This document shows positions 35,946 to 44,469 of a stretch of 64,000 nucleotides of DNA, one piece after another (the stretch's first letter is position 1; every line of letters starts with the position of its first letter). The position numbers and the translations under genes were made by a program. This stretch comes from Herbihabitans rhizosphaerae (lineage in GTDB: Bacteria > Actinomycetota > Actinomycetes > Mycobacteriales > Pseudonocardiaceae): the NCBI RefSeq assembly GCF_004216555.1, contig NZ_SGWQ01000007.1, forward strand, positions 1 to 64,000, read 5' to 3'. The notes beneath the pieces are model-generated. The model searched no databases, was not told the origin of the DNA, and was given only the letters and a program-made list of their open reading frames with translations.

Positions 35946-38900
35946 TCAGCCGGTGGCGCGCAGGGCTGCGGTGGTCACGTTCACCTGGGTCGACCGCATG
36001 ACGCCGTTGACGGTGACCGCGATCGTCACGGTGCCTTCGCGCAGGGCACGCAGCGCGCCGGTCGCCGGGTCCAGGGCGGCGACGTGCCAGGGGCGGATGC
36101 CGTGCGGCGGGCCGATGTGCAGGTTCAGCGAACCGGACCAGTCGGCCGAGACGGGGTAGGCGACCGGCACCCGCCGGGTTCCCTGGAGCAGCTCGGCGGT
36201 CACTTTCCCTTGTGTACCAACGGGAATAGTCGGAGGCACGGTCAGCGTGAGTGCGTCCACGTGCGGCCGGATCTCCGCGGTGATCCACTGCGGGCGCGGC
36301 CTGCCGGGTAGATGCTCGACGCCGACCATGGTCCACCCGGAGAAGCCGCCGTGGCCGGTGTCGCCGGCCGGCGTCTTGCCGGAGTTGCCGTTGATCAGGT
36401 ACGGCACCCCGTCCACCCGGGACGCGTGGAAGATCCCGACGTGCGCACCAATGAACGCCGCGCCCTTTCCGCTCTGGGACTGGAATTCGGCGAGCCAGCG
36501 TTCCACGGTGGCGGCCTCCAGCCGGTCGGAGAGCTGGCTGCCCTTGGCCGGCGTCGGGTCGCGCGGCGGGTGGTGCTCCAGCACGACGACGGACCGCACT
36601 GCGCCGTCCGCGCGAGCGCCGTCCAGCGCGTCGCGGAGCATCGTCATCTGGTCGAACCCGCCGCCGCGGATGGTGCCGGTGGACGAGTCGAGCAACACGA
36701 ACCGGGTGCCCTTGTGGTCGAAAGTCCTATTGGTGGCACCGAATTCGCGCTTGAAGTTCTCGATGGTGCCGGGTCCCATGATCTCGTGGTTGCCCGGCAC
36801 GTAGTACCAGCGCAGCTCGTCGCCGAGTTCCTCGGTGAGGATCCGCCGGGCCAGCGCCAGATCGGCGGGGGCGGCCTCGTCCACGAAGTCGCCGTTGATC
36901 ACCACGAAGTCCGGACGTTGCGCCTTCAACTCGCGCAGGGTGCGCCGGGCGGACCTGACCAGCGGGCTGTCCGGGTCGCGGGCGACGAACTGCGCGTCGG
37001 ACATCACCGCGAACCGCCACTGCTTGCCGTCCACCGTGCCGTCCTGCACGACGACCGGATCGGCGAGCCGCTGTTCGGGCGGCAGCACCACGCTCGGCGG
37101 CACCTTGGCCACCATCTCGTCGATCAACACCTCGCCGGTGTACTGGCGGTCGGCCTTGGTCTCGATCGTGTAGAACCTGTTGACCTGTATGGGAAAAGCC
37201 ATCGCATTGGGTACGGGGACCTCGAGATAGCGCCAGCCGGTCCAGGTGATGTACGGGCCGTACAGCGAGCGGGTCTGGCCCTGGGCGTCGGTGACGGTGA
37301 ACGCCGTCCACTCGCCGCGGCCGTGCCCGTACACCCAGGTGCCCAGCGCCAGCGGCTGACCCTCGATCTTGATCGGCGCCGGCGGGATGGCGTACGCCGT
37401 CCGGGTGCCCGTCGACTGGGTGAAGTCGTAGGCGAGCTTCAAGCCGGGGCCGGTGCGCCCCTCGGGCACCGGGGTGACCGATCCGGTGGCCCTCGCTGAG
37501 CCGAACGTCCACGCCGCGCCGTCCTCGAAGCTCGCGATGGCGCGCTCCTCCAGTCCGACGGTGACCGGGATGTGCACCACCTGCTGGGCGACCTTCGCGG
37601 TGATCGTCGTCGCGCCGCTCGGCCTCTTGCCGGTGACGGTGAACGTTCCGGACGGGGAGGGCGTGACGTCGATCAGCTCGCGGTCGTAGTCCAGCGCGGT
37701 GTCGACCGGCTCGATCGGCGCGCTGGTGCCGTTGCGGTCATAGCCGACCACGCCGAAGGATCCGGCCGCGCCCTGAGCGGGCAGGCTCAGCCGATTGGTG
37801 GTGGATCCCAGGCGTGCCAACGGATCCAGCACGGTCAGGGTGATCTCCCCGGTGACGGCGCCGCGCCGGGCGGTCACCTTCGCAGCACCCGGCCGGGAGG
37901 CGTGGAACATGCCGTCGGCGTCCACCCGGCCGGTGTACGCCGGGGTCGTGGTCCACCGCTTCGGGCCGGGCGTGGCCGGTCCGAAGGTCTCGTCGTACGG
38001 GTTGGCGATCAGGTGCCTGCGCAACTCGGGGAACACCCGGTCGGGCCGCCCACCCGGGACGGTGGAGTTGCCGGGCGCCGTGCTCGGATCGGCCGCGGTG
38101 CGCACCCAGAACCCTTGTGCCACACCGGATCCGACCGGTGCGTACAGCGCGAGACCGTTGGGCACCGGCCGCTCGCCGCCGTCCGACGGCGTGTTCTCCA
38201 CCCGCACCTCCGAGGTGCCCGGCTCGCGGGCGAGCATGGTGGACGAGCCGCCGCCGTCCAGGTTGAGCGCGTTGTGCGCGCCCATCTCCTTGAGCATCGC
38301 GGCGAGGTCGCGCAGGTTCAGCCCGAGCAGATACGGCGCCTGCCGGCCGTCCACGGTGAGCAGGAACATCTTCTTGCCGTCCGAGGAGAATCCGACCGCG
38401 GTGCGCGGGTGCAGCGGATCCGCGGGCGCGACGATCTGCCCGTCCTTGACGAGCAACTGGTTGCCGCCGATGGCCGCGCGCGGGATGCTGCCGTCGCCGG
38501 TGCGGTTCGCGTACGTCACCGTGACCGGGTCGCCGATCTTCAATCCTGCCAACGCATCCGCTCCGGACTCCCGTCCGACCAGCACGTAGCCGTCGCCGGG
38601 AATCGGATCACCGCCGGCGGCCTGGCGCACCTCGGTCACGACGTCGCGGCGCACCACGATCTCGACGACTCGCGGCGAGCCCTCCACCGCGCGGGAGCGC
38701 GCGTAGCCGCCCCACAGCGAGTTGAACACGCCGATACCGTTCGCCTCGATCCGCGCACTGTTCAGTTGGGACAGTGGCGCGGTCGCGCCGGGCAGAGTCA
38801 CGGTGCCGGAGAAGAACACCTCCATCACCCGGCCGACCCCGGCGGCGTCGATGCCGACCGCGCGGTTGTGCCCGGCCTGCGCCGACTTCACCAACTGTCC

Positions 38901-39353
38901 ATTGTGGACCGCCACGCCCTGTGGTGCGTTGGAGTTGTTGATGTCGAAGAAGTCGCCGTTGACCGCGGCGACGGCTCGGGTGCGGGTGGCCTGCGCGGAC
39001 AGCGGCTCGGCCGAGGACACGGTGCCGGGATGCAGGTAGTCCACCGTGGTGCCCGAGTTGAGGTCCACCGCGAGCGTGTCCGCCCGCACCCAGCCTCCGG
39101 AATCGCCCGGCTCGTACCAGTCGAACGAGCTGAGGGTCACCCCCGGCGCGACCGGTCGGGAGGTGCGCGTGGTCTCGATCCGCCACGCCGGGTCGACCGC
39201 GGACAGGTGCGAGCCCGCACTGTCCGGGAGATCGACGACTGGGACCGTGGGAGCCGGGGGAGCAGCGGGTTCGGCGTGCGCGGCGGGCACGGCCGACCCG
39301 ATGGCGATCACGGGAACGATGACGGCGGCCACCAGCGCGCGGCGGAGAGTCAT
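35946..39353 (-). CDS. Secreted phosphodiester glycosidase plus metallophosphoesterase
   Basis: This 1135-residue exported protein starts with a signal peptide (ATG 39353, ending near AHAEPAAPP). The first half is a NAGPA-type phosphodiester glycosidase domain, seen from NGDFFDINNSNAPQG and LDGGGSSTM. Ig-like and carbohydrate-binding-like segments follow. The last third is a calcineurin-like metallophosphoesterase with GDFVDEA and GNHEI; its first motif reads SDAQ where D-x-H is usual, and the last reads GAHVG rather than GHxH, so metal binding may be altered. NAGPA-type enzymes remove sugar-1-phosphate caps, suggesting two-step uncapping and dephosphorylation of an extracellular glycan or teichoic-acid-type polymer. 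The frame extends upstream of 39353 without coding support. Confidence 0.86.
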   Translation of the reverse strand: MTLRRALVAAVIVPVIAIGSAVPAAHAEPAAPPAPTVPVVDLPDSAGSHLSAVDPAWRIETTRTSRPVAPGVTLSSFDWYEPGDSGGWVRADTLAVDLNSGTTVDYLHPGTVSSAEPLSAQATRTRAVAAVNGDFFDINNSNAPQGVAVHNGQLVKSAQAGHNRAVGIDAAGVGRVMEVFFSGTVTLPGATAPLSQLNSARIEANGIGVFNSLWGGYARSRAVEGSPRVVEIVVRRDVVTEVRQAAGGDPIPGDGYVLVGRESGADALAGLKIGDPVTVTYANRTGDGSIPRAAIGGNQLLVKDGQIVAPADPLHPRTAVGFSSDGKKMFLLTVDGRQAPYLLGLNLRDLAAMLKEMGAHNALNLDGGGSSTMLAREPGTSEVRVENTPSDGGERPVPNGLALYAPVGSGVAQGFWVRTAADPSTAPGNSTVPGGRPDRVFPELRRHLIANPYDETFGPATPGPKRWTTTPAYTGRVDADGMFHASRPGAAKVTARRGAVTGEITLTVLDPLARLGSTTNRLSLPAQGAAGSFGVVGYDRNGTSAPIEPVDTALDYDRELIDVTPSPSGTFTVTGKRPSGATTITAKVAQQVVHIPVTVGLEERAIASFEDGAAWTFGSARATGSVTPVPEGRTGPGLKLAYDFTQSTGTRTAYAIPPAPIKIEGQPLALGTWVYGHGRGEWTAFTVTDAQGQTRSLYGPYITWTGWRYLEVPVPNAMAFPIQVNRFYTIETKADRQYTGEVLIDEMVAKVPPSVVLPPEQRLADPVVVQDGTVDGKQWRFAVMSDAQFVARDPDSPLVRSARRTLRELKAQRPDFVVINGDFVDEAAPADLALARRILTEELGDELRWYYVPGNHEIMGPGTIENFKREFGATNRTFDHKGTRFVLLDSSTGTIRGGGFDQMTMLRDALDGARADGAVRSVVVLEHHPPRDPTPAKGSQLSDRLEAATVERWLAEFQSQSGKGAAFIGAHVGIFHASRVDGVPYLINGNSGKTPAGDTGHGGFSGWTMVGVEHLPGRPRPQWITAEIRPHVDALTLTVPPTIPVGTQGKVTAELLQGTRRVPVAYPVSADWSGSLNLHIGPPHGIRPWHVAALDPATGALRALREGTVTIAVTVNGVMRSTQVNVTTAALRATG

Positions 39354-39456
39354 GTGCCGAAGTCCACCGCACGTGCGGCAGACCGCGAAACCTCGATTCG
39401 GTGTACCCGAGGAGAACTTAGGCTGATCGCACATCACCGGACCGAAGGGACCGTCA

Positions 39457-40418
39457 ATGACGACACGGTGGGGAATTCTGGGCACCGGCGGCATCGCCCG
39501 CACGTTCGTCGCCGACCTGGCGCTGACCGATTCGGGAACCGCCGTGGCCGTCGGCTCCCGCAGCCGGCACGCCGCCGAGGAATTCGCCGGGGAGTTCGAC
39601 ATCCCGAACCGGCACGACAGCTATCAGAGTCTGGTCGCCGACCCCGAGGTCGACGTGGTCTACATCGCCACGCCGCACCCGATGCACCACGACAACGCCC
39701 TGCTGGCGTTGCGCGCCGGCAAGCCGATCCTGGTCGAGAAGCCGTTCACCATGAACGCCGCCGAGGCTCGGGAGGTCGTGGATGTCGCGCGCGCCAACGG
39801 ATTGTTCGCGATGGAAGCGATGTGGACCCGATTCCTCCCGCAGACCGCGCGGATCTGGGACTGGCTGACCAGCGGTGTACTCGGCGAGATCGTCACCGTC
39901 ACCGCGGACCACGGCCAATGGTTCGCCGAGGACCCCGAATTCCGCTTGTTCGCCCCGGCGCTCGGCGGCGGTGCGCTGCTGGATCTCGGCGTCTATCCCG
40001 TGTCCTTCGCGTCCATGGTCCTCGGCGCGCCGAACCAGGTCATCGCGATCGGCGATCCCACCTCCACCGGAGTGGACGCGCAGACCTCGATTCTGTTGCG
40101 CTACCAGGATGGTGCCCAGGCCGTACTCACCTGCACGCTGCGGGCGAAGAGTCCGACCAGGGCGGCGATCGTCGGGACCGAGGCGCGGATCGAGATCGAC
40201 GGCGACTTCTACGCTCCGTCCGTGGTCACCCTCATTCCACGCACCGGCGCGCCGATCCGGGTCGAGCCGGACCGGCGCGGCCGGGGTTTGTTTCACGAGG
40301 CGGACGAGGTCGCCCGCCAGTTGGCGGCCGGTGCGCTGGAGAGTCCGCTGATGCCGTTGGCGGAAACCGTCGCGATCATGGAACCATGGACACCGTGCTG
40401 GCCGAGTCCAGCCGCTGA
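39457..40418 (+). CDS. Gfo/Idh/MocA oxidoreductase with 3' frameshift
   Basis: This NAD(P)-dependent oxidoreductase has the Rossmann motif GILGTGGIARTF, the family signature EKPFTMNAAEA and the catalytic region GGGALLDLGVYPVSF. Members oxidise or reduce sugars, inositols and similar polyols. Near 40,380 the frame shifts: in the annotated frame the protein runs on about 260 residues through the antisense of the next gene to 41202. In another frame the expected ending (TMDTVLAESSR, stop at 40416-40418) is present. One base appears to be missing in ATCATGGAACCATGG, either a true mutation or a sequence error. The coordinates give the inferred ancestral gene. Confidence 0.85.
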
Positions 40419-40428
40419 ACCGCGGGCG

Positions 40429-41262
40429 TCAGGTCGTCGACGCGCGTTCCGCGTGGAGGTGCCACACCTGGCCGAGGACGCGGTCTCGGTCGTCGGTTCG
40501 GATCGTGGCGGGGTCGACCGACACGCCCATCTGGCTGGCCGGCCCGCCTTCGGCGAACGCCTGCGGGGTGAGCGAGGTGGCGTAGTCGGCGGCGGTGATG
40601 CTCTGAATGTCCCAATGCCGGCCCAGGTGCTCGCGAAGATCGTCCTGACTGACCGCCATCGGCATCTGGAATCCGTCGTTGCCGGAGTCGGCGAAGCAGA
40701 ACAGGTGGAGTTGTGCGCCGGGAAGGGTCACGCGATGCAGCGCGGCACCGTAAGCGGTGCGCTGGTCACCGTCGAGGCAGTGGTACAGCGCGCTGTCCAG
40801 GACGGTGTTGAACCGCTGCTCGATCCCGTCGAGCGAGGTCACGTCGGCGTGCGTGAAGTCGACCTGGACGCCGTGCTCGGCGGCTCGTTGCCGCGCGGTC
40901 TCCAGTGCCGTTGGCGAACCGTCGACTCCGGTCACCTGATAGCCGCGCTCGGCGAGCAAGATCGCGTTGTTGCCCAGGCCGCACCCGGCATCGAGCACGG
41001 GTTCGCGAACGGCACCGGAGCCGGCCAGCGCCACCACGACCGGCTGAGCCTCGCCGATGTCCCACGGGGTCACCTCGAAGGTGACGTCGGCACCGGCGAT
41101 CGGCGGCCGCCCCTGGTAGAACGCGTCGAAATCGACATCGCTGAGCGTGAAAGCCTCTTCCTGCACGGTGAACACCTTCCCCTGGTGGCCAAGCGGAGTT
41201 AAATCAACGGGCGATGAATATCGTGGCAGCGATCGTGTAGCCGTGTCAACACGGATCGTCAT
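40429..41262 (-). CDS. SAM-dependent methyltransferase (class I)
   Basis: This class I methyltransferase has SAM-binding motif I VLDAGCGLGNNAILLAERG, then GVDGSPTAL (acidic ribose contact), DFTHADVTSL and FNTVLDSALYHCL. The preceding PWDIGEAQPVVV is typical of actinobacterial small-molecule methyltransferases of the thiopurine-methyltransferase-like type. The substrate is unknown. ATG 41262 gives 277 residues; homologous proteins often start later, and the in-frame GTGs near 41,170-41,185 are alternatives. It is convergent with the oxidoreductase gene, 10 bp apart. Confidence 0.82.
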   Translation of the reverse strand: MTIRVDTATRSLPRYSSPVDLTPLGHQGKVFTVQEEAFTLSDVDFDAFYQGRPPIAGADVTFEVTPWDIGEAQPVVVALAGSGAVREPVLDAGCGLGNNAILLAERGYQVTGVDGSPTALETARQRAAEHGVQVDFTHADVTSLDGIEQRFNTVLDSALYHCLDGDQRTAYGAALHRVTLPGAQLHLFCFADSGNDGFQMPMAVSQDDLREHLGRHWDIQSITAADYATSLTPQAFAEGGPASQMGVSVDPATIRTDDRDRVLGQVWHLHAERASTT

Positions 41263-41424
41263 CGGCTTCACCCCAAGATCAACGCCGTGCACCCCTCCAC
41301 GGCGGCCCGAGCGCCAGTCGTCCACAAATCGACGCACAGGTCGTGACGAACCCGAAAAGGGGATTCAGCGGGCCAAGTTCCACCGACATGCGCTCTACCT
41401 GGTAAAGCTGACTTACCTGGTGTC

Positions 41425-41935
41425 TCACCTGTGGATATGGGTGTCAAAGAGGTTCGCGCAGTCGCACCAGATAGGCATTCGTTGTTGCTCCGTTTCCAAC
41501 CGGGTGATGCGATCGGCAATGAGCCCAGCCGAGTCTTCTGGGCTCATCGCCATTACTGCGAGTTGACCGTGGGCCTGAACGTAGCTGTCCAAGTCTCTGG
41601 GCTCCTCGTAGAGAAATAGGCTCGACCTCCAGTGTTCCAGGTGAACAATAGGCCGCCCGCTCTCGAATTCAAGTAGATCGAAGAAGCCTCACTTGCCGGA
41701 ATGCCATCCAAGGCCGCGAGGTAGGACCTGGACCGTGACGTTGTCCAGCCGGCTGAATTCAAGCTGTGAACGTCGACCAGCTCGCCGCTGACACGGGCCT
41801 CGATGTGTCGGCAGTGGTCGAGTCCTTGGTAGAGAACCGTTTCTGCGCGGAGTTGACTGACGAACTCGCGGCGGGCTTCAACGGCCTCGTACCGCGCGAG
41901 CCGTCCGCCGTGTAGAACCTCACTCACTGCTAGCC
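41425..41935 (-). pseudogene. Decayed XRE/DUF5753-type regulator (C-terminal part)
   Basis: Joining two minus-strand frames gives FFDLLEFESGRPIVHLEHW, SSLFLYEEPRDLDSY and MSPEDSAGLIADRITRLE, ending at the stop at 41425-41427. This matches the C-terminal half of DUF5753 proteins, which follow an XRE helix-turn-helix. Upstream sequence (about 41,680-41,935) keeps scattered similarity in another frame, with no helix-turn-helix. An intact relative lies at 57,450-58,310, so this is a degraded copy of the same family. Confidence 0.5.
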
Positions 41936-41948
41936 AGAAGGGTTTCTC

Positions 41949-42797
41949 ATGTCCCGCAGCGACCCGGCGGCCGTCGTACCTCCACCCGTGATCGATGTAC
42001 GGGAGGAACAGCACGATGACGTTCTTGACCGCGTGGAGTCGGCGCTCGGCGTGCGGCTTGATCGCTCGTCAGTCGTGTACGGCGAGCACGGAGCCACCGA
42101 AGGTTTCCGGACAATCGCCGGAACCTGGCTACGCGTCGAGCGTCGTGGCCGCTGGAGGATCAACAGTGCCGCGTGGGTGGGACTGGAAGCCTCGGCGAGC
42201 ATCCGCGGCGTGCAGAGCCCGGACTGGTTTCAGGGTGTGACCTGGATCGATTCGAAGCGAAACGTGGTGTGGCGGGCCGATGAGGTCGAGCTGATCCCCT
42301 CGCCACCAGTCGGTGATCTCGCGACCGCATCGGCCTTGCCCGACACCTGGTGGGCAGGCTTGAGGGAATCGCTGGCCGCACTGGCGGCGCATCAGACAGA
42401 ACGGGTTGGTGTAAGGCAGACCCACCTCACCAAACGGATCACCGAAGTGTTCAGCGGCGTCGACACCACCGTCTACGACTGGACCACATCGCACACCGAT
42501 CTGCACTGGAGCAACCTCACCGTCGACGGCCACCTCCTCGATTGGGAGGAATGGGGCACCGCGCCGCGAGGCTACGACGCGGCCTGCCTCTGGCAGGCGT
42601 CGCTCCCCAGTCCGATGCTCACCGAACGCGTGCAGAACGAATTCGCCACCGACCTCCAGACCCACTCCGGAAAACTGTCCCAGTTGATGTTGTGCGCCAA
42701 CGCAATTCGCATCGCTTCAAAGCGCGGAACCCCAACAGCGCTTTCGGAACCCGCGAAGGCGGCATCGGCGGAGTTGCTCGCCGATCTTCGCTCCTGA
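41949..42797 (+). CDS. APH-like (aminoglycoside phosphotransferase-fold) kinase
   Basis: This 282-residue protein has a kinase-like C-terminal half: HTDLHWSNL fits the HxDxxxxN catalytic loop of aminoglycoside phosphotransferases, and LLDWEEWGTAPRGYD gives the metal-binding Asp. The N-terminal lobe is divergent and a clear ATP-anchoring Lys is not obvious. Family members phosphorylate antibiotics, choline or other small molecules. A resistance role cannot be claimed. It sits beside a decayed DUF5753 regulator. Confidence 0.72.
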   Translation: MSRSDPAAVVPPPVIDVREEQHDDVLDRVESALGVRLDRSSVVYGEHGATEGFRTIAGTWLRVERRGRWRINSAAWVGLEASASIRGVQSPDWFQGVTWIDSKRNVVWRADEVELIPSPPVGDLATASALPDTWWAGLRESLAALAAHQTERVGVRQTHLTKRITEVFSGVDTTVYDWTTSHTDLHWSNLTVDGHLLDWEEWGTAPRGYDAACLWQASLPSPMLTERVQNEFATDLQTHSGKLSQLMLCANAIRIASKRGTPTALSEPAKAASAELLADLRS

Positions 42798-42816
42798 GCC
42801 AGTCGAGTCTGTCGGC

Positions 42817-43977
42817 TCAGTGCGGCAGATCGTGATCGGGGACTCGCGGTCTGCTCGATTCGGCGGAGACGATGGCCTCGCCGTGGATTCGGCCGCGGGT
42901 GCGGGACAACGGCCTCCCGGTCGCGCCCCACCGGTCGGCGATGATCTCGGCGGCGATGGAGACGGCGGTCTCCTCGGGCGTGCGCGCTCCGAGATCGAGC
43001 CCGATCGGGGAGCGCAGGCGTGCGAGTTCACTGTCAGCGAGACCGAGTTCGGAAAGACGGGCGAGCCGGTCCGCATGAGTACGACGAGATCCCATGGCGC
43101 CGATGTATCCGGCGTCGGTGCGCAGGGCCAGTTCGAGCAGTGGCACGTCGAACTTGGGGTCGTGGGTGAGGACGCACATCGCGGTGCGCCCGTCGACCAG
43201 ACCATCGGCGACCGCGCCGGCCAGGAAGCGGTGCGGCCAGTCGACGATCACCTCGTCCGCGTCCGGAAACCGTTTGCTGGTCGCGAAAACCGGGCGCGCG
43301 TCGCAGACGGTGACCCGGTAGCCGAGGAACTTCCCGGCGCGCGCCACGGCCGCGGCGAAGTCGATCGCGCCGAACACGAACAGGCGCGCGGGCGGCGCGA
43401 AGGACTGGACGAAGACCGCCTCGTCCTCGCGCCGCCGCTGTCCGCGGGGACCGTAGCGCCGCACGGCCGTGCTGCCCTGCTCCAGCATGGCCACCGCGTC
43501 CTCGGTCACCGCGGAATCCAGGAACGGATCGCCCAGCCCGCCGGACACCCGGTCCGGCCAGACGATCATCCGCGTCCCCAGCCGTTCGCCGCGGACCACG
43601 GTCGCGATGGCGACCGGGCCGGAGTCGATGGTGTCGGCCACGGCGTCGAACTCGGGGAACGTCGTGCGGTCGATCGGCTGCACGAGAATATCGATGACGC
43701 CGCCGCAGGTCAGACCCACGGCGAACGCGTCGTCGTCGGCGACTCCGTAGCGCTGGACCACCGGCCGCCCGGTCTCGATCACCTCGCGGGCCAGTTCGTA
43801 CACCGCGCCCTCGACACATCCGCCCGACACGCTGCCGACGACCTCGCCGGCGGCCGAGACCGCCATCGCGGCACCGGCCTGGCGGGGCGCCGACCGGAAG
43901 GTGTCGATCACCGTGGCCAGCGCGAACCGCTCACCGGCGTCGAACCACGGGCGGACGTGATCGAGGACGTCGCGCAT
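42817..43977 (-). CDS. xdhC: XdhC/CoxI-family molybdenum-cofactor protein
   Basis: This 386-residue protein has the XdhC N-terminal domain (FRSAPRQAGAAMAVS, SVSGGCVEGAVY) and a C-terminal Rossmann domain (LFVFGAIDFAAAVAR, VTVCDARPVFA). XdhC binds molybdenum cofactor, aids its sulfuration and inserts it into xanthine dehydrogenase. The start at 43977 shares one base with the guanine deaminase stop (TGATG). It is the last gene of the ten-gene operon beginning at 53105 and ends 19 bp from the convergent APH-like gene. Confidence 0.9.
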   Translation of the reverse strand: MRDVLDHVRPWFDAGERFALATVIDTFRSAPRQAGAAMAVSAAGEVVGSVSGGCVEGAVYELAREVIETGRPVVQRYGVADDDAFAVGLTCGGVIDILVQPIDRTTFPEFDAVADTIDSGPVAIATVVRGERLGTRMIVWPDRVSGGLGDPFLDSAVTEDAVAMLEQGSTAVRRYGPRGQRRREDEAVFVQSFAPPARLFVFGAIDFAAAVARAGKFLGYRVTVCDARPVFATSKRFPDADEVIVDWPHRFLAGAVADGLVDGRTAMCVLTHDPKFDVPLLELALRTDAGYIGAMGSRRTHADRLARLSELGLADSELARLRSPIGLDLGARTPEETAVSIAAEIIADRWGATGRPLSRTRGRIHGEAIVSAESSRPRVPDHDLPH

Positions 43978-44456
43978 CAGTACTCCACCCGCTCCGGGTT
44001 GGCACTCCACGCCTCGAACGGGGCGTCGTGCGCGCCGACGGCCAACTGCGCGACCGGAACGTCCCAGGTGTCGCGCGGCGACTCGAACAGCTCGTAGAAC
44101 GCCAGGTCGTCGAAGCCGGCCTTGGCCGCGTCGTAGCGGTCCGCGGCGAACACGACCCGGTCCAGCCGCGCCCACAGGGCCGAGGCGAGGCACAGCGGGC
44201 ACGGCTCGCACGAGGTGACGAGCACGCAGCCGTCGAGCGTGAAGGTGGACAGTTTGCGGCACGCCTCGCGGATCGCCACCACCTCGGCGTGCGCGGTGGG
44301 GTCGAGGTCGCGGGTGACCCGGTTGACGCCGACGGAGATCAGCTCACTGCCACGGATGATCATCGCGCCGAACGGGCCGCCGCCGTCGGCCACGTTCTTG
44401 GTGGCGATCTCCACCGCGCGGTCGAGCCACGGACGCAGGTCGGGTTGAACAGACAT
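43977..44456 (-). CDS. Guanine deaminase (cytidine-deaminase fold)
   Basis: This 159-residue zinc deaminase has the HAE motif (THAEVVAIREA) and PCPLC zinc-binding pair (SCEPCPLCLAS). Length and context fit the small Bacillus-type guanine deaminase, which turns guanine into xanthine, the substrate of the xanthine dehydrogenase made by the same operon. The trailing region DDLAFYELFESPRDTW is the guanine-deaminase-like C-terminus rather than that of a tRNA deaminase. It starts 13 bp after the permease gene. Confidence 0.88.
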   Translation of the reverse strand: MSVQPDLRPWLDRAVEIATKNVADGGGPFGAMIIRGSELISVGVNRVTRDLDPTAHAEVVAIREACRKLSTFTLDGCVLVTSCEPCPLCLASALWARLDRVVFAADRYDAAKAGFDDLAFYELFESPRDTWDVPVAQLAVGAHDAPFEAWSANPERVEY

Positions 44457-44469
44457 TCCTGGTATTTCC

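Noticed and set aside
37572-40418. Long plus-strand open frame of about 950 codons antisense to the phosphodiester glycosidase gene
   Set aside because: It is Arg/Gly/His-rich low-complexity sequence with no domain, an antisense shadow in high-GC DNA; only its last dozen codons matter, as the true 3' end of the frameshifted oxidoreductase.
40419-41202. C-terminal extension of the Gfo/Idh/MocA protein
   Set aside because: It reads the antisense of the methyltransferase gene and appears only after a one-base shift; the ancestral stop is at 40416-40418.
41949-42797. Aminoglycoside resistance gene
   Set aside because: The kinase fold motif is present but the N-terminal lobe is divergent and context gives no antibiotic link; only an APH-like kinase is supported.
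43978-44262. Possible 95-residue extension of XdhC
   Set aside because: It is an out-of-frame reading of guanine deaminase; the TGATG junction at 43975-43979 gives the proper start.
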